NCBI RefSeq assembly: GCF_005491705.1
Contig: NZ_CP028092.1
Coordinates: 558,001 to 622,000 of the forward strand
Length of the DNA: 64,000 bases
Direction of reading: 5' to 3'
Source: Pontibacter sp. SGAir0037
GTDB lineage: Bacteria; Bacteroidota; Bacteroidia; Cytophagales; Hymenobacteraceae
Shown here piece by piece: positions 46,036-54,845 of the stretch; the stretch's first letter is position 1; every line of letters begins with the position of its first letter. The notes beneath the pieces were generated by a model. It made no database searches and had not been told where the DNA came from. It saw nothing but the letters and a program-made list of their open reading frames with translations. The position numbers and the translations under genes are program-made.

Positions 46036-47310
46036 ATGCAAATCGAAAAATATAAAATAGATGAGTTTAATCACCATCTTTCTAAAGAGCACAGTAGCCG
46101 GTATGAGTTTGCTGCAGCCTCTGTCTCTAACTTGGATGATGTACTGCAAAAGCTGGTAGATTTTCAGATCGCTATCCCAAGTTGGGCTCTAGGTACAGGA
46201 GGTACCCGCTTTGGCCGTTTTTCTGGAGGTGGTGAGCCGGGAACACTCGAAGAGAAAATAGAAGACGTGGGACTGCTACACAGCTTAAACCGTTCCAGCG
46301 GTGCTATTTCTCTGCATATTCCGTGGGATATTCCGCAGAATTACCAGGCAATCAAATCCTTGGCTGCTCAGCACGGGCTTAAATTTGATGCTGTTAATTC
46401 AAATACTTTCCAGGATCAGCCAGACCAGCAGTACAGTTACAAATTTGGTTCTATGCAGCATGTTGATAAGGCGGTGCGCAGGCAGGCGGTGGAGCATAAT
46501 ATAGAAGTAATCCGGCATGGCATAGAGCTTGGGTCTGAATCTCTGACGGTATGGCTATCAGATGGTTCCTGTTTCCCGGGACAATTGAACTTCAGAAAAG
46601 CTTTCCAGAATACGCTGGAAAGCCTGGAGGAGGTGTATGCAGCCATGCCGGATAATTGGAAAATGTACGTGGAGTATAAGGCCTTTGAACCAAACTTTTA
46701 CTCCACTACCATTGGCGACTGGGGCCAGTCGCTGCTAATGGCAAATAAGCTGGGGCCGAAAGCCTATACGTTGGTTGACCTCGGGCATCACCTGCCTAAT
46801 GCTAATATTGAGCAGATTGTAGCACTGCTGCTGATGGAGGGGAAATTAGGAGGATTCCACTTCAACGACTCCAAGTACAGCGATGATGACCTGACAACCG
46901 GCAGCATCAAGCCCTATCAGCTTTTTCTGATATTTAATGAATTAGTAGCAGGTATGGATGCAAGAGGAATGAATCATGCCAAAGATTTGGGTTGGATGAT
47001 AGATGCAGCTCATAATGTAAAAGACCCGCTGGAAGATCTATTACAGTCGGTGGAGGCTATTATGCTGGCTTATGCACAGGCTTTGCTCGTGGACAGAACA
47101 GCACTGGCAGAGGCGCAGCAGGTAAACGATGTAGTGCGATGCCAGGAAATTCTGCAGGATGCTTTCCGTACCGATGTGCGTCCGCTGGTGGCGGAAGCGC
47201 AGCTAAGAGCCGGTGGGGCAGTAAGGCCATTACAACTATACCGCCAGCTTAAAGTGAGAGAGAACCTGATTCGTGAACGTGGTTTAAAAACAGTAGCCTC
47301 TGGTTTATAG
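46036..47310 (+). CDS. rhaI: L-rhamnose isomerase (RhaI, xylose-isomerase-like fold)
   Basis: 424 residues, cytoplasmic. TIM barrel of the Pseudomonas-type L-rhamnose isomerase family, distinct from enteric RhaA. Metal-binding strands seen: YVEYKAFEPNFYSTT, TLVDLGHHLPNANIE and GGFHFNDSKYSDDDLT. The N-terminal TGGTRFGRFSGGGEPG is characteristic. It converts L-rhamnose to L-rhamnulose. It lies 82 bases after the aldolase fusion and one base before the kinase gene, placing the three rhamnose steps in one transcript. Confidence 0.88.
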   Translation: MQIEKYKIDEFNHHLSKEHSSRYEFAAASVSNLDDVLQKLVDFQIAIPSWALGTGGTRFGRFSGGGEPGTLEEKIEDVGLLHSLNRSSGAISLHIPWDIPQNYQAIKSLAAQHGLKFDAVNSNTFQDQPDQQYSYKFGSMQHVDKAVRRQAVEHNIEVIRHGIELGSESLTVWLSDGSCFPGQLNFRKAFQNTLESLEEVYAAMPDNWKMYVEYKAFEPNFYSTTIGDWGQSLLMANKLGPKAYTLVDLGHHLPNANIEQIVALLLMEGKLGGFHFNDSKYSDDDLTTGSIKPYQLFLIFNELVAGMDARGMNHAKDLGWMIDAAHNVKDPLEDLLQSVEAIMLAYAQALLVDRTALAEAQQVNDVVRCQEILQDAFRTDVRPLVAEAQLRAGGAVRPLQLYRQLKVRENLIRERGLKTVASGL

Positions 47311-47311
47311 T

Positions 47312-48700
47312 ATGCAAAAGATACCGGTTGTCGCTATTTTTGATGTAGGGAAAACAAACAAAAAGCTGTTTCTCCTTGATGAGGACTATCAAATTGTGTA
47401 TGAGAAATCGGCACGTTTTAAAGAGACAGTGGATGAGGATGGAGAACCCTGTGAAAGCCTGGAGAACCTGAGGCAATCTGTTTTTGATTGCTTGCAGGAA
47501 GTGTTAAGGTATCAGAAATACGACATAAAGGCTATCAACTTCTCTGCCTATGGGGCCAGTCTGGTGTATATTGACGGGGAGGGCAAACCACTTTGTGCTC
47601 TTTACAGTTACCTGAAGGCTTATCCGGAACAGCTGCAGAGGCAGTTCTATAGTACTTATGGTGGTGAGAAGAGGGTATCTAAAGAAACTGCCTCGCCTGT
47701 TTTAGCCAGCCTGAATTCAGGTTTGCAGATATACCGCCTGAAGCACGAAAGGCCGGAGCTATTCAAAAAAGTGAAGTTTGCGCTGCACCTGCCGCAGTAC
47801 CTGAGTTGCCTGCTTTCGGGCCAGCCATTTTCTGATATTACCAGCATTGGTTGCCATACCAGTCTCTGGAATTTCGATACAGAAACTTACCATACCTGGG
47901 TTGAACAGGAGGGCGTGCTGGAAAAGCTGGCCCCGCTTGTCTCTTCTGATACGGTAGTGCCTGCTTCTTTCCTGGGTAAAAAGTATGCTGTGGGCGTAGG
48001 CCTGCATGATAGTTCAGCTGCGCTTATCCCGTATCTCGTGAGTTTTCATGAGCCCTTTGCCCTTATCTCTACCGGTACCTGGTGCATTACCCTAAATCCT
48101 TTTAATACCATACCTCTTACCGAAAGCGAGCTGGAGCAGGATTGTCTTTGCTACATGCATTATAGAGCCAAATCTGTAAAAGCCTCCAGGTTTTTTGGAG
48201 GCTATCTGCATGAGCAAGAGGTAAAGCGGATTGCTGCGTATTTTAACCAAGAAGAAGGCTTCTACAAATCTGTTGCCTTCAATCCTGAAATTTTAGATCA
48301 GCTTCAGTCGGAGTATGAGCAGAAGCCTGAAACAATACGGGGCTTATCATTAGCTACTTCTTTTGCACAAAAGGATCTTGCTGCTTTTAGCTCTGCAGAG
48401 GAAGCATATCACCAGTTAATGTATGGCCTGGTAAAGCAGCAGGTTGAGTCCACACAATTGGTCGTGGCCGGTACATCTGTGCAGCGAATTTTTGTAGACG
48501 GCGGATTCAGTAAGAATGCAATTTATATGAACCTGCTGGCACATTTCTACCCGGAGAAGGAGATCTTTGCTGCCTCTATGGCCCAGGCTACCGCACTGGG
48601 TACGGCATTGGCTATCCATAGCCACTGGAACACAAAGCCATTGCCGAACGACTTAATAGAATTAAAATATTATGCTGTAACGCATGATGCCAAACTATGA
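47312..48700 (+). CDS. rhaB: FGGY-family carbohydrate kinase, probable rhamnulokinase
   Basis: 462 residues. The phosphate-binding start is VVAIFDVGKTNKKLFLLD, the mid-protein catalytic Asp lies in GVGLHDSSAALIPYL, and the second ATPase half has FVDGGFSKNAIYMNLL. The family phosphorylates sugars or ketoses with ATP; the operon identifies L-rhamnulose as the likely substrate. It starts one base after the isomerase stop, and its own stop overlaps lutA by four bases (ATGA). Confidence 0.87.
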   Translation: MQKIPVVAIFDVGKTNKKLFLLDEDYQIVYEKSARFKETVDEDGEPCESLENLRQSVFDCLQEVLRYQKYDIKAINFSAYGASLVYIDGEGKPLCALYSYLKAYPEQLQRQFYSTYGGEKRVSKETASPVLASLNSGLQIYRLKHERPELFKKVKFALHLPQYLSCLLSGQPFSDITSIGCHTSLWNFDTETYHTWVEQEGVLEKLAPLVSSDTVVPASFLGKKYAVGVGLHDSSAALIPYLVSFHEPFALISTGTWCITLNPFNTIPLTESELEQDCLCYMHYRAKSVKASRFFGGYLHEQEVKRIAAYFNQEEGFYKSVAFNPEILDQLQSEYEQKPETIRGLSLATSFAQKDLAAFSSAEEAYHQLMYGLVKQQVESTQLVVAGTSVQRIFVDGGFSKNAIYMNLLAHFYPEKEIFAASMAQATALGTALAIHSHWNTKPLPNDLIELKYYAVTHDAKL

Positions 48701-49437
48701 GAATAGGTCTTTTTATACCTTGTTACGTTGATCAGTTTTATCCAAGAGCTGCTGTTGCTACCCTTGAGCTGTTGGAGAAGTTAGGTGTAGAAGTAGTATA
48801 CCCGCTCAGGCAAACCTGCTGTGGCCAACCTATGGCCAACTCAGGGTACGAACATCTCACCAAAGAAAGCAACGAACTGTTTATCCAGAACTTTAAGGAA
48901 TTCGATTACATAGTAGCCCCTTCGGGAAGTTGTGTACTTCATTTGAAGGATCACCTGCATTCTGATAAACACCCTGCTGATGCAGCCGCTATTCGAGGGA
49001 AAGTGTATGAATTAATAGAATTCCTGACGGATGTTCTGCAAGTAGAAAAGCTAGAGGCAAGTTTTCCGCACAAGGTAGGGCTGCACCAGAGCTGCCATGG
49101 GCAAAGAGGACTAAAACTTTCGCAGATGTCAGAAGTTGTGGCACCAGCTTTTTCAAAACCTGAACAATTCCTCAACATGGTGCAGGGACTGGAACTGATT
49201 CCGCTTACCCGCCAGGATGAATGCTGTGGCTTTGGTGGTACGTTTTGTGTGGCCGAGGAAGCAGTATCTGTTAAAATGGGAAAAGACCGTGTGGCCGATC
49301 ATCTGCAGCATGAGGCTGCCTATATCACCGGGGCCGACATGAGCTGCCTGATGCACATGGAAGGAATTCTGCGCAGGCAGAAAAGTAATGTGAAGGTGCT
49401 GCATATAGCTGAAATATTAAACGCACAGGAGCTATGA
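48697..49437 (+). CDS. lutA: L-lactate utilization protein LutA (YkgE), CCG-domain
   Basis: 246 residues with two CCG (DUF224) domains: CCGQPMANSGYEHL (about 32-45) and DECCGFGGTFCVAEE (about 172-187), which hold Fe-S or act in heterodisulfide-like chemistry. Part of the LutABC complex that oxidises L-lactate to pyruvate with quinone as acceptor. The ATG overlaps the kinase stop by four bases, so translation is coupled to the rhamnose genes. Confidence 0.92.
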   Translation: MRIGLFIPCYVDQFYPRAAVATLELLEKLGVEVVYPLRQTCCGQPMANSGYEHLTKESNELFIQNFKEFDYIVAPSGSCVLHLKDHLHSDKHPADAAAIRGKVYELIEFLTDVLQVEKLEASFPHKVGLHQSCHGQRGLKLSQMSEVVAPAFSKPEQFLNMVQGLELIPLTRQDECCGFGGTFCVAEEAVSVKMGKDRVADHLQHEAAYITGADMSCLMHMEGILRRQKSNVKVLHIAEILNAQEL

Positions 49438-50816
49438 AAGAGGTAAAAGATCATGCTACGTTAGCGGAACAGTTTAATATAGATGAGCCGAGGGTTAACT
49501 GGCATGATGAAACACTCTGGTTTGTCAGGCAGAAGCGTGATAGAGCTGCTCATGCCATACCAGATTGGGAGTTGCTGCGTGAAACTGCATCAGGAATAAA
49601 ACAGCATGTTCTCTCCAACCTGCACGATTACCTGGAGCAGTTTGAAGCGAATGCCAAAGCAAATGGCATTACCGTACATTGGGCTGCTGATGCAGTGGAG
49701 CATAATCAGATCGTCCTTTCTATACTTCAACAGCATGGTGTGAACCGTATGGTGAAAAGCAAATCGATGCTTACCGAGGAATGCCACCTGAACGACTACC
49801 TGGAGCAACACGGGGTAGAGGTGATTGATTCTGATCTGGGTGAACGTATTGTGCAGCTGGCAAAGGAGCCTCCTAGCCATATTGTACTTCCCTGTATTCA
49901 TAAAAAGAAAGAAGAGATAGGAGAGATATTTCATGAGCACCTGGGATCACCGGCAGGTATGGCAGATCCGCAGGTATTGACAGAGACAGCCCGCCATCAT
50001 TTGCGCGAAGTGTTTATAACACGACGTGCAGCACTTACAGGCGTCAATTTTGCTGTGGCAGAAACAGGAGAATTTATAGTATGTACAAACGAAGGGAATG
50101 CTGATATGGGGACTCATCTGGCTGATGTACACATTGCCTGTATGGGCATCGAAAAGCTGATTCCGAAACGGGAGCATCTAGGGGTGTTTCTTCGGTTATT
50201 GGCTCGCAGTGCTACAGGCCAGCCTATTACCACGTATTCGAGCCATTTTAGAAAGCCGAGACCAGGGCATGAGATACATATGGTATTGGTAGATAATGGC
50301 CGTAGCACCCAGCTTGGCAGAGAAGATTTTAGGAACTCGCTGAAATGCATTCGGTGTGGTGCCTGTATGAATACATGCCCCGTGTACAGGAGAAGTGGCG
50401 GGCATAGCTACCACAATGCTGTGGCTGGACCTATAGGTGCCATTCTGGCTCCTAATCTGGATATGCACAAGAATGCTGACCTGCCTTTTGCCTCAACGCT
50501 GTGCGGTTCCTGCTCCAATGTTTGCCCGGTAAAGATAGATATACATGATCAGTTGTATAAATGGCGACAGGTAATTGTAAAAGAAGGCTATGCCGATAAA
50601 AAGAAAGGCATGGGCATGAAACTGATGACACAGACTTTTGCCTCGCCTGCTGCTTTCCAGTCTGCAGGTAAAGCTGGCCGGTGGCTCCTGAAGAATGCAC
50701 CCTTCACGGTTAACAACCAGCTGAACCCCTGGTACAAGCAGCGCGAAATGCCAGTACCGCCAAAAGAATCTTTTGGCGAATGGTACCGGAAAAACAGAAA
50801 GAAAAATGAACAGTAG
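49434..50816 (+). CDS. lutB: L-lactate utilization protein LutB (YkgF), Fe-S protein
   Basis: 460 residues. An N-terminal LUD domain (about 70-300: TGVNFAVAETGEFIVCTNEG) is followed by two 4Fe-4S motifs, CIRCGACMNTCPVY and CGSCSNVCPVKI, with the usual C-x2-C-x2-C-x3-CP spacing. A basic C-terminal tail completes the family pattern. It starts by a 4-base ATGA overlap with lutA. Iron-sulfur core of the LutABC L-lactate oxidase. Confidence 0.94.
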   Translation: MKEVKDHATLAEQFNIDEPRVNWHDETLWFVRQKRDRAAHAIPDWELLRETASGIKQHVLSNLHDYLEQFEANAKANGITVHWAADAVEHNQIVLSILQQHGVNRMVKSKSMLTEECHLNDYLEQHGVEVIDSDLGERIVQLAKEPPSHIVLPCIHKKKEEIGEIFHEHLGSPAGMADPQVLTETARHHLREVFITRRAALTGVNFAVAETGEFIVCTNEGNADMGTHLADVHIACMGIEKLIPKREHLGVFLRLLARSATGQPITTYSSHFRKPRPGHEIHMVLVDNGRSTQLGREDFRNSLKCIRCGACMNTCPVYRRSGGHSYHNAVAGPIGAILAPNLDMHKNADLPFASTLCGSCSNVCPVKIDIHDQLYKWRQVIVKEGYADKKKGMGMKLMTQTFASPAAFQSAGKAGRWLLKNAPFTVNNQLNPWYKQREMPVPPKESFGEWYRKNRKKNEQ

Positions 50817-51417
50817 AGACAGAATTCTAGCAGCCGTAGCCAGGAATCAGCCTGCACTTGTTGCAATGCCTGAAATTCCGACATTTTTATCGGAAGCTGT
50901 AGATTTGGCTAAAAAGTTTTCTACAGTGGCTGTAGGCATAGGCAGTAAGGTTTTTGAGGTGGAAAGCCTGGAGGAGATAAAGGAAATTTTACGACAGGAG
51001 TATAAAGATGCCCGGCGAGTAGTTTCCAGTTATTCCCGGTTTTTAGATTTTGCTGAAGTTGCTCTGCCATTTGATATAGATCCGCATACTTTAGAAAATA
51101 TAGACTTGGCTATTCTGCAGGCGCATTTTGGTGTAGCCGAGAATAGTGCCTTATGGATAACAGAAGATCAACTGCCCCAAAGAGTATTGCCTTTTATTTG
51201 CCAGCATCTGGCGCTGATTGTTCCGAGACAGGAAATTGTGCCACTTATGCACAATGCTTATAATAAGATCGGGAATGCCAACTATAGCTTCGGTACCTTT
51301 ATAGCGGGCCCTTCCAAAACAGCTGATATAGAGCAATCGCTGGTGCTTGGGGCACATGGACCGAGGACGCTTACCATTTTTATTATAAATGAGGACCTGA
51401 AAGAAAGAGAAATGTAG
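50806..51417 (+). CDS. lutC: L-lactate utilization protein LutC (YkgG), LUD domain
   Basis: 203 residues from ATG 50806, which overlaps the lutB stop by 11 bases; an upstream TTG at 50773 would add a non-homologous tail. The LUD domain has the VAENSALWITEDQLP and GPSKTADIEQSLVLGAHGP signatures. It completes LutABC. The operon ends in a strong bidirectional terminator. Confidence 0.9.
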   Translation: MNSRDRILAAVARNQPALVAMPEIPTFLSEAVDLAKKFSTVAVGIGSKVFEVESLEEIKEILRQEYKDARRVVSSYSRFLDFAEVALPFDIDPHTLENIDLAILQAHFGVAENSALWITEDQLPQRVLPFICQHLALIVPRQEIVPLMHNAYNKIGNANYSFGTFIAGPSKTADIEQSLVLGAHGPRTLTIFIINEDLKEREM

Positions 51418-51443
51418 CTTGTGACTATAATTAGATAAAATTT

Positions 51444-51497
51444 AATAGAAGAAGCCTTTTAATTTAGATATAATAAAGTTAAAAGGCTTCTTCTATT
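51444..51497. terminator. Bidirectional intrinsic terminator between lutC and trpS
   Basis: A perfect 19-bp stem (51444-51462 with 51479-51497), 16-base loop and A/T-rich flanks lie between convergent genes. Confidence 0.9.
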
Positions 51498-51504
51498 AGG
51501 CTGT

Positions 51505-52479
51505 TTAATATCCAATCTTCTGCCTTACCCTTTGCAGAACCGGAGCAGCAATAGCTTTGGCTTTGGCTGCTCCCTCTAGAAGTCTTTTATCTATTTCCGG
51601 TAAATTCTCCATGTAATAGTTAAACAGCTCTCTTTCTTTGGCATACTTGCGGAGAACCAGCTCGTAAAGCGCCTGCTTGGCATGTCCGTAGCCATAACCG
51701 CCATTCAGGTAGTTTTGGCGCATTGCAGCTGTCTCTTCAGTAGTAGCCAACAGACTGTAAAGCTTAAAAGTAGTGTCTGTATCCGGGTCTTTAGGTTCTT
51801 CCAGGGCAGTGCTATCGGTTACAATGCTCATAATAGCTTTACGTAGCTGCTTGTCTGGCAAAAATATGTCGATAATGTTGCCGTAAGACTTGCTCATTTT
51901 TTCGCCGTTTGTACCCGGTACAGTCATCACGGTTTCATCTATTTTGGCTTCCGGCAAAACAAAGGTTTCCCCGAAGTGGTGGTTAAACGAGCTGGCAATA
52001 TCCCGTGTAATTTCGAGGTGCTGCACCTGGTCTTTGCCTACGGGTACAATGTTGGCATCGTACATCAGGATATCGGCGGCCATCAATACCGGGTAAGTAA
52101 ATAAACCGGCGTTAACATCCGATAAGCCCCTGCGGCTCGATTTATCTTTAAAAGAATGCGCATTCGCTAACATCGGAAACGGAGCAAAGCAGTTCAGGTA
52201 CCAGGTAAGCTCTGTAACCATAGGCACATCGGACTGGCGGTAAAATACGTGCTTATCGGTATCAAAGCCGAAGGCAAGCCAGGCAGCGGCAACAGAATAA
52301 GTATTGTGGCGAAGCAGTTCTGCATCGCGTATGGTCGTAAGTGAGTGTAAATCAGCAATAAAAAATAAAGCCTCCTCATCTGAAGATTTCGAAAGCTCAA
52401 TTGCAGGTATAATAGCTCCCAGCAGGTTTCCTAAATGAGGTCTGCCTGTACTCTGGATGCCGGTAAGGTAGCGTGCCAT
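51505..52479 (-). CDS. trpS: Tryptophan-tRNA ligase
   Basis: 324 residues, normal for bacterial TrpRS. Class I signatures: GRPHLGNLLGA (HIGH-like, residues about 12-22) and EKMSKSYGN (KMSKS). It charges tRNA-Trp in the cytoplasm. A housekeeping gene unrelated to the PUL, convergent with lutC. No T-box or other leader element was recognised upstream. Confidence 0.97.
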   Translation of the reverse strand: MARYLTGIQSTGRPHLGNLLGAIIPAIELSKSSDEEALFFIADLHSLTTIRDAELLRHNTYSVAAAWLAFGFDTDKHVFYRQSDVPMVTELTWYLNCFAPFPMLANAHSFKDKSSRRGLSDVNAGLFTYPVLMAADILMYDANIVPVGKDQVQHLEITRDIASSFNHHFGETFVLPEAKIDETVMTVPGTNGEKMSKSYGNIIDIFLPDKQLRKAIMSIVTDSTALEEPKDPDTDTTFKLYSLLATTEETAAMRQNYLNGGYGYGHAKQALYELVLRKYAKERELFNYYMENLPEIDKRLLEGAAKAKAIAAPVLQRVRQKIGY

Positions 52480-52592
52480 AGTTGGTGTATCTCTGTTTTT
52501 ATTGCAAAGTAAAGTAAATTGAAGAGGAAAGGAAATATCAGGCTAAATCAGTAGAAATAAGCTCCTGCAGCTTATGCTCCAGTCATACACGG

Positions 52593-53504
52593 TTAAGCTT
52601 CACGGTGCTGCAACGCTGTTTTATTTCTGAGCATAGTATAGTAGTTCGAAACCACAATAGCAGTTAAAATAACAGCAACGCCAGTCCATTGCAGAAGTGA
52701 TACCTGTTCCTGTAAAATAATACTGGACATAAGCACAGCCACCGGAAGCTCGGCAGCACTTAAAATGGCTCCTAAACCAAGCCCTGTGTGGGGAATACCA
52801 TAAGCAAAAAACAGGGGTGGTATAACAGTGCCAAATAGCGATAATAAAATGCCCCACTTAAACAGCCCGTTTGCCAGTGCCCCACTTGTTAGAAACACAG
52901 GAGGAAAAACAGAGAAGATAAGCACACAGGCACCCGTTAATAAGAGCGCACTTTTGGTTGTCGGATGCAGGTGATTACCAGCTGCATTGTTGATCAGGAG
53001 AAAAAGCGCATAGCTAAAACCGGCCAGCAAGCCATACACGATACCTGCAAGGTCATAATCCTCTGCTCCCGCAGAGAAAACACGCCCCGCCAGCACGGTG
53101 CCTGCTAAAATGAATAACACGGTAAGCAACTGTATGGCAGACGGAAGTTTCTTTTTCCGAATAGACTCCAGTACAAGGCTCATCCATGTAAACTGCATAA
53201 GCAACAGTATTGCAATGGAAGCCGGAACGGTTTGCACACATTTATAGTACAGAAGGCTTACCAGGCCCGTACTGGTGCCCATAGCCACTAATTTAAGTGC
53301 GTCTTTAGCCTTAACCTTTTTAGGTGCTTTACGCACAACCTGCCGAAGCAATACAACTGACCATAGAACAACTGCTCCGAAAAATACCTGCGAGCCTGTT
53401 ACTTCTCCCAAGCTAAAGCCTTCTTTATAGGCTAATTTTACAAACGTTGAAAGTATACCGAAGCTACAAGCTCCGAGAAAAACCAATAAAATTCCCCTGA
53501 ACAT
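52593..53504 (-). CDS. EamA-family (DMT) transporter
   Basis: 303 residues with about ten hydrophobic helices arranged as two EamA repeats (about 5-140 and 155-290); the first repeat ends VLFILAGTVLAG and the second AVILTAIVVSNYY, the expected matching ends. DMT transporters export or import metabolites; the substrate is unknown. It lies upstream of trpS on the same strand with a 113-base gap. Confidence 0.87.
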   Translation of the reverse strand: MFRGILLVFLGACSFGILSTFVKLAYKEGFSLGEVTGSQVFFGAVVLWSVVLLRQVVRKAPKKVKAKDALKLVAMGTSTGLVSLLYYKCVQTVPASIAILLLMQFTWMSLVLESIRKKKLPSAIQLLTVLFILAGTVLAGRVFSAGAEDYDLAGIVYGLLAGFSYALFLLINNAAGNHLHPTTKSALLLTGACVLIFSVFPPVFLTSGALANGLFKWGILLSLFGTVIPPLFFAYGIPHTGLGLGAILSAAELPVAVLMSSIILQEQVSLLQWTGVAVILTAIVVSNYYTMLRNKTALQHREA

Positions 53505-53710
53505 AATTGTTCTTTAAATGATAGTAAATGAAATGATAGCAGTAACCTTGGCCACTGCTGAGATGGGTGGAAAGGGAGGATTGGTTAGAAATCGTGTAAC
53601 TCGTAACCGGTAATAAAAATCTGTGTATGTGCTAAATGTGCAGGCATTATTGTAAATAAGCCCGCAAATCTACGGTAAGTTGAGGCAAAATAAAAATGAT
53701 GCGGGCATTT

Positions 53711-54562
53711 CTACTTGCTTTCGACGGCTGCCTCTTCTATAAGTTCTGTTGTTTCTTTATGGCCCAGGTAGCTATCTATGAGGTAATGTGCCACATATAA
53801 AATTGGAGTTAAAGCTACAGCCACAAAAAATTTGTACATATAATTTAAGGCTGCTACAGAAAATACCTGCGTCAGGCTCCAGTTTCCAAAAAAGTAGAAG
53901 GCGATAAAGAGCACGACAAAGCTATCGATCAGTTGCGACACCAAGGTAGAACCAGTTGCCCGTAGCCATATCTTCTTGCTGCCCGTAAAACGCCGCAGCC
54001 AATGAAAAACCGTAGCATCCAGAAACTGAGAAACAATAAAAGCGATAACAGAGCCAATAATGATTCCCAGGCCTTGCCTGTAAATGCTGTTAAAAGCAAA
54101 GTCGATATTAAAGGCATTTCCCTGGCTATCGGTGCTGTTTACCTCCAGCCAGAACTGAGCAGGAGGTAAGCCGGTTACAACCGTAATCACTAAAAAGGCA
54201 TATAAAATAAGCAGCACTGTTAGGATACTTACCTTTTTTACACCCTCTTTTCCAAAGTATTCATTAATAATATCTGTGGTAATAAATACTACAGGCCAGA
54301 TCATCACGCCAGCCGATAAGTTAAAGTCCAGCTCAGAGCCAAAGATAGGAATATGTGCACCGGGTAACCCAAATACGGCCTCACCTGAAAAAATCTTTAC
54401 CCCTATTAGTTCTGCCAGTAAGGCATTTGCTATAAATATGCCACTGAGCACCAGGAAGAGGTGCGTGCGCTTTTTTTCTTTTTCTGAAATAGAAGCCATA
54501 GCTGTTTTTCTAAAGGAAAAATCTGTTACCGCTCCTGAGGGAGCCTTTGCTTTATCTTTCAA
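53711..54562 (-). CDS. yhhQ: Queuosine precursor transporter (YhhQ/VUT family)
   Basis: 283 residues with about six membrane helices. Family signatures: NEYFGKEGVKK, QFLDATVFHWLRR and LVSQLIDSFVVLFIAFYF. YhhQ proteins import 7-cyano-/7-aminomethyl-deazaguanine for tRNA queuosine. Either ATG 54562 or ATG 54496 (22 residues later, MASISEKEKK) could be the start; the latter fits family length better. No preQ1 riboswitch could be recognised in the 283 bases upstream. Confidence 0.88.
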   Translation of the reverse strand: MKDKAKAPSGAVTDFSFRKTAMASISEKEKKRTHLFLVLSGIFIANALLAELIGVKIFSGEAVFGLPGAHIPIFGSELDFNLSAGVMIWPVVFITTDIINEYFGKEGVKKVSILTVLLILYAFLVITVVTGLPPAQFWLEVNSTDSQGNAFNIDFAFNSIYRQGLGIIIGSVIAFIVSQFLDATVFHWLRRFTGSKKIWLRATGSTLVSQLIDSFVVLFIAFYFFGNWSLTQVFSVAALNYMYKFFVAVALTPILYVAHYLIDSYLGHKETTELIEEAAVESK

Positions 54563-54688
54563 AAGTATAAAATATTGTTTTCTCTATAAATACAAAGTGG
54601 TAAATCCGGAAAATATTTCTGGTGAGTGATTACTTAGCAAGGAACAGAGCAAGGAGGCGGTACTTTCGTAAAAGAGTGGCAGGAGGTG

Positions 54689-54770
54689 TATCAAATGTAT
54701 CATTCTAGGTTATCAAATGTATCTTTCTAAAGGATGCAGAATATATCCTAGCCCATTTATGATACATTTG
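54689..54770. promoter_or_regulatory. Direct and inverted repeats before the second GH3 gene
   Basis: TATCAAATGTATC occurs at 54689-54701 and 54711-54723 (22 bases apart, two helical turns), and the complement GATACATTTG at 54761-54770. The first copy and the inverted one form a 12-base arm pair (CAAATGTATCAT/ATGATACATTTG), and CTAGG/CCTAG (54705-54709, 54747-54751) nest inside. The array ends 75 bases before the GH3 start, suggesting a multi-site regulator different from that of the PUL repeat. Confidence 0.6.
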
Positions 54771-54845
54771 CTGGCACTTGCTTGCTGTAAAAGTGAGTAA
54801 GGCTATACAAGAACTATATTCCTATTATTAACATTATTCAAACTT

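Noticed and set aside
50773..50805. TTG start for LutC
   Set aside because: It would overlap lutB by 44 bases and add residues not typical of the family; ATG 50806 gives the normal N-terminus.
53660..53706. GCCCGCA/TGCGGGC pair downstream of the queuosine transporter gene
   Set aside because: Seven-base arms with a 33-base loop and no clean T run; too weak to call a terminator.
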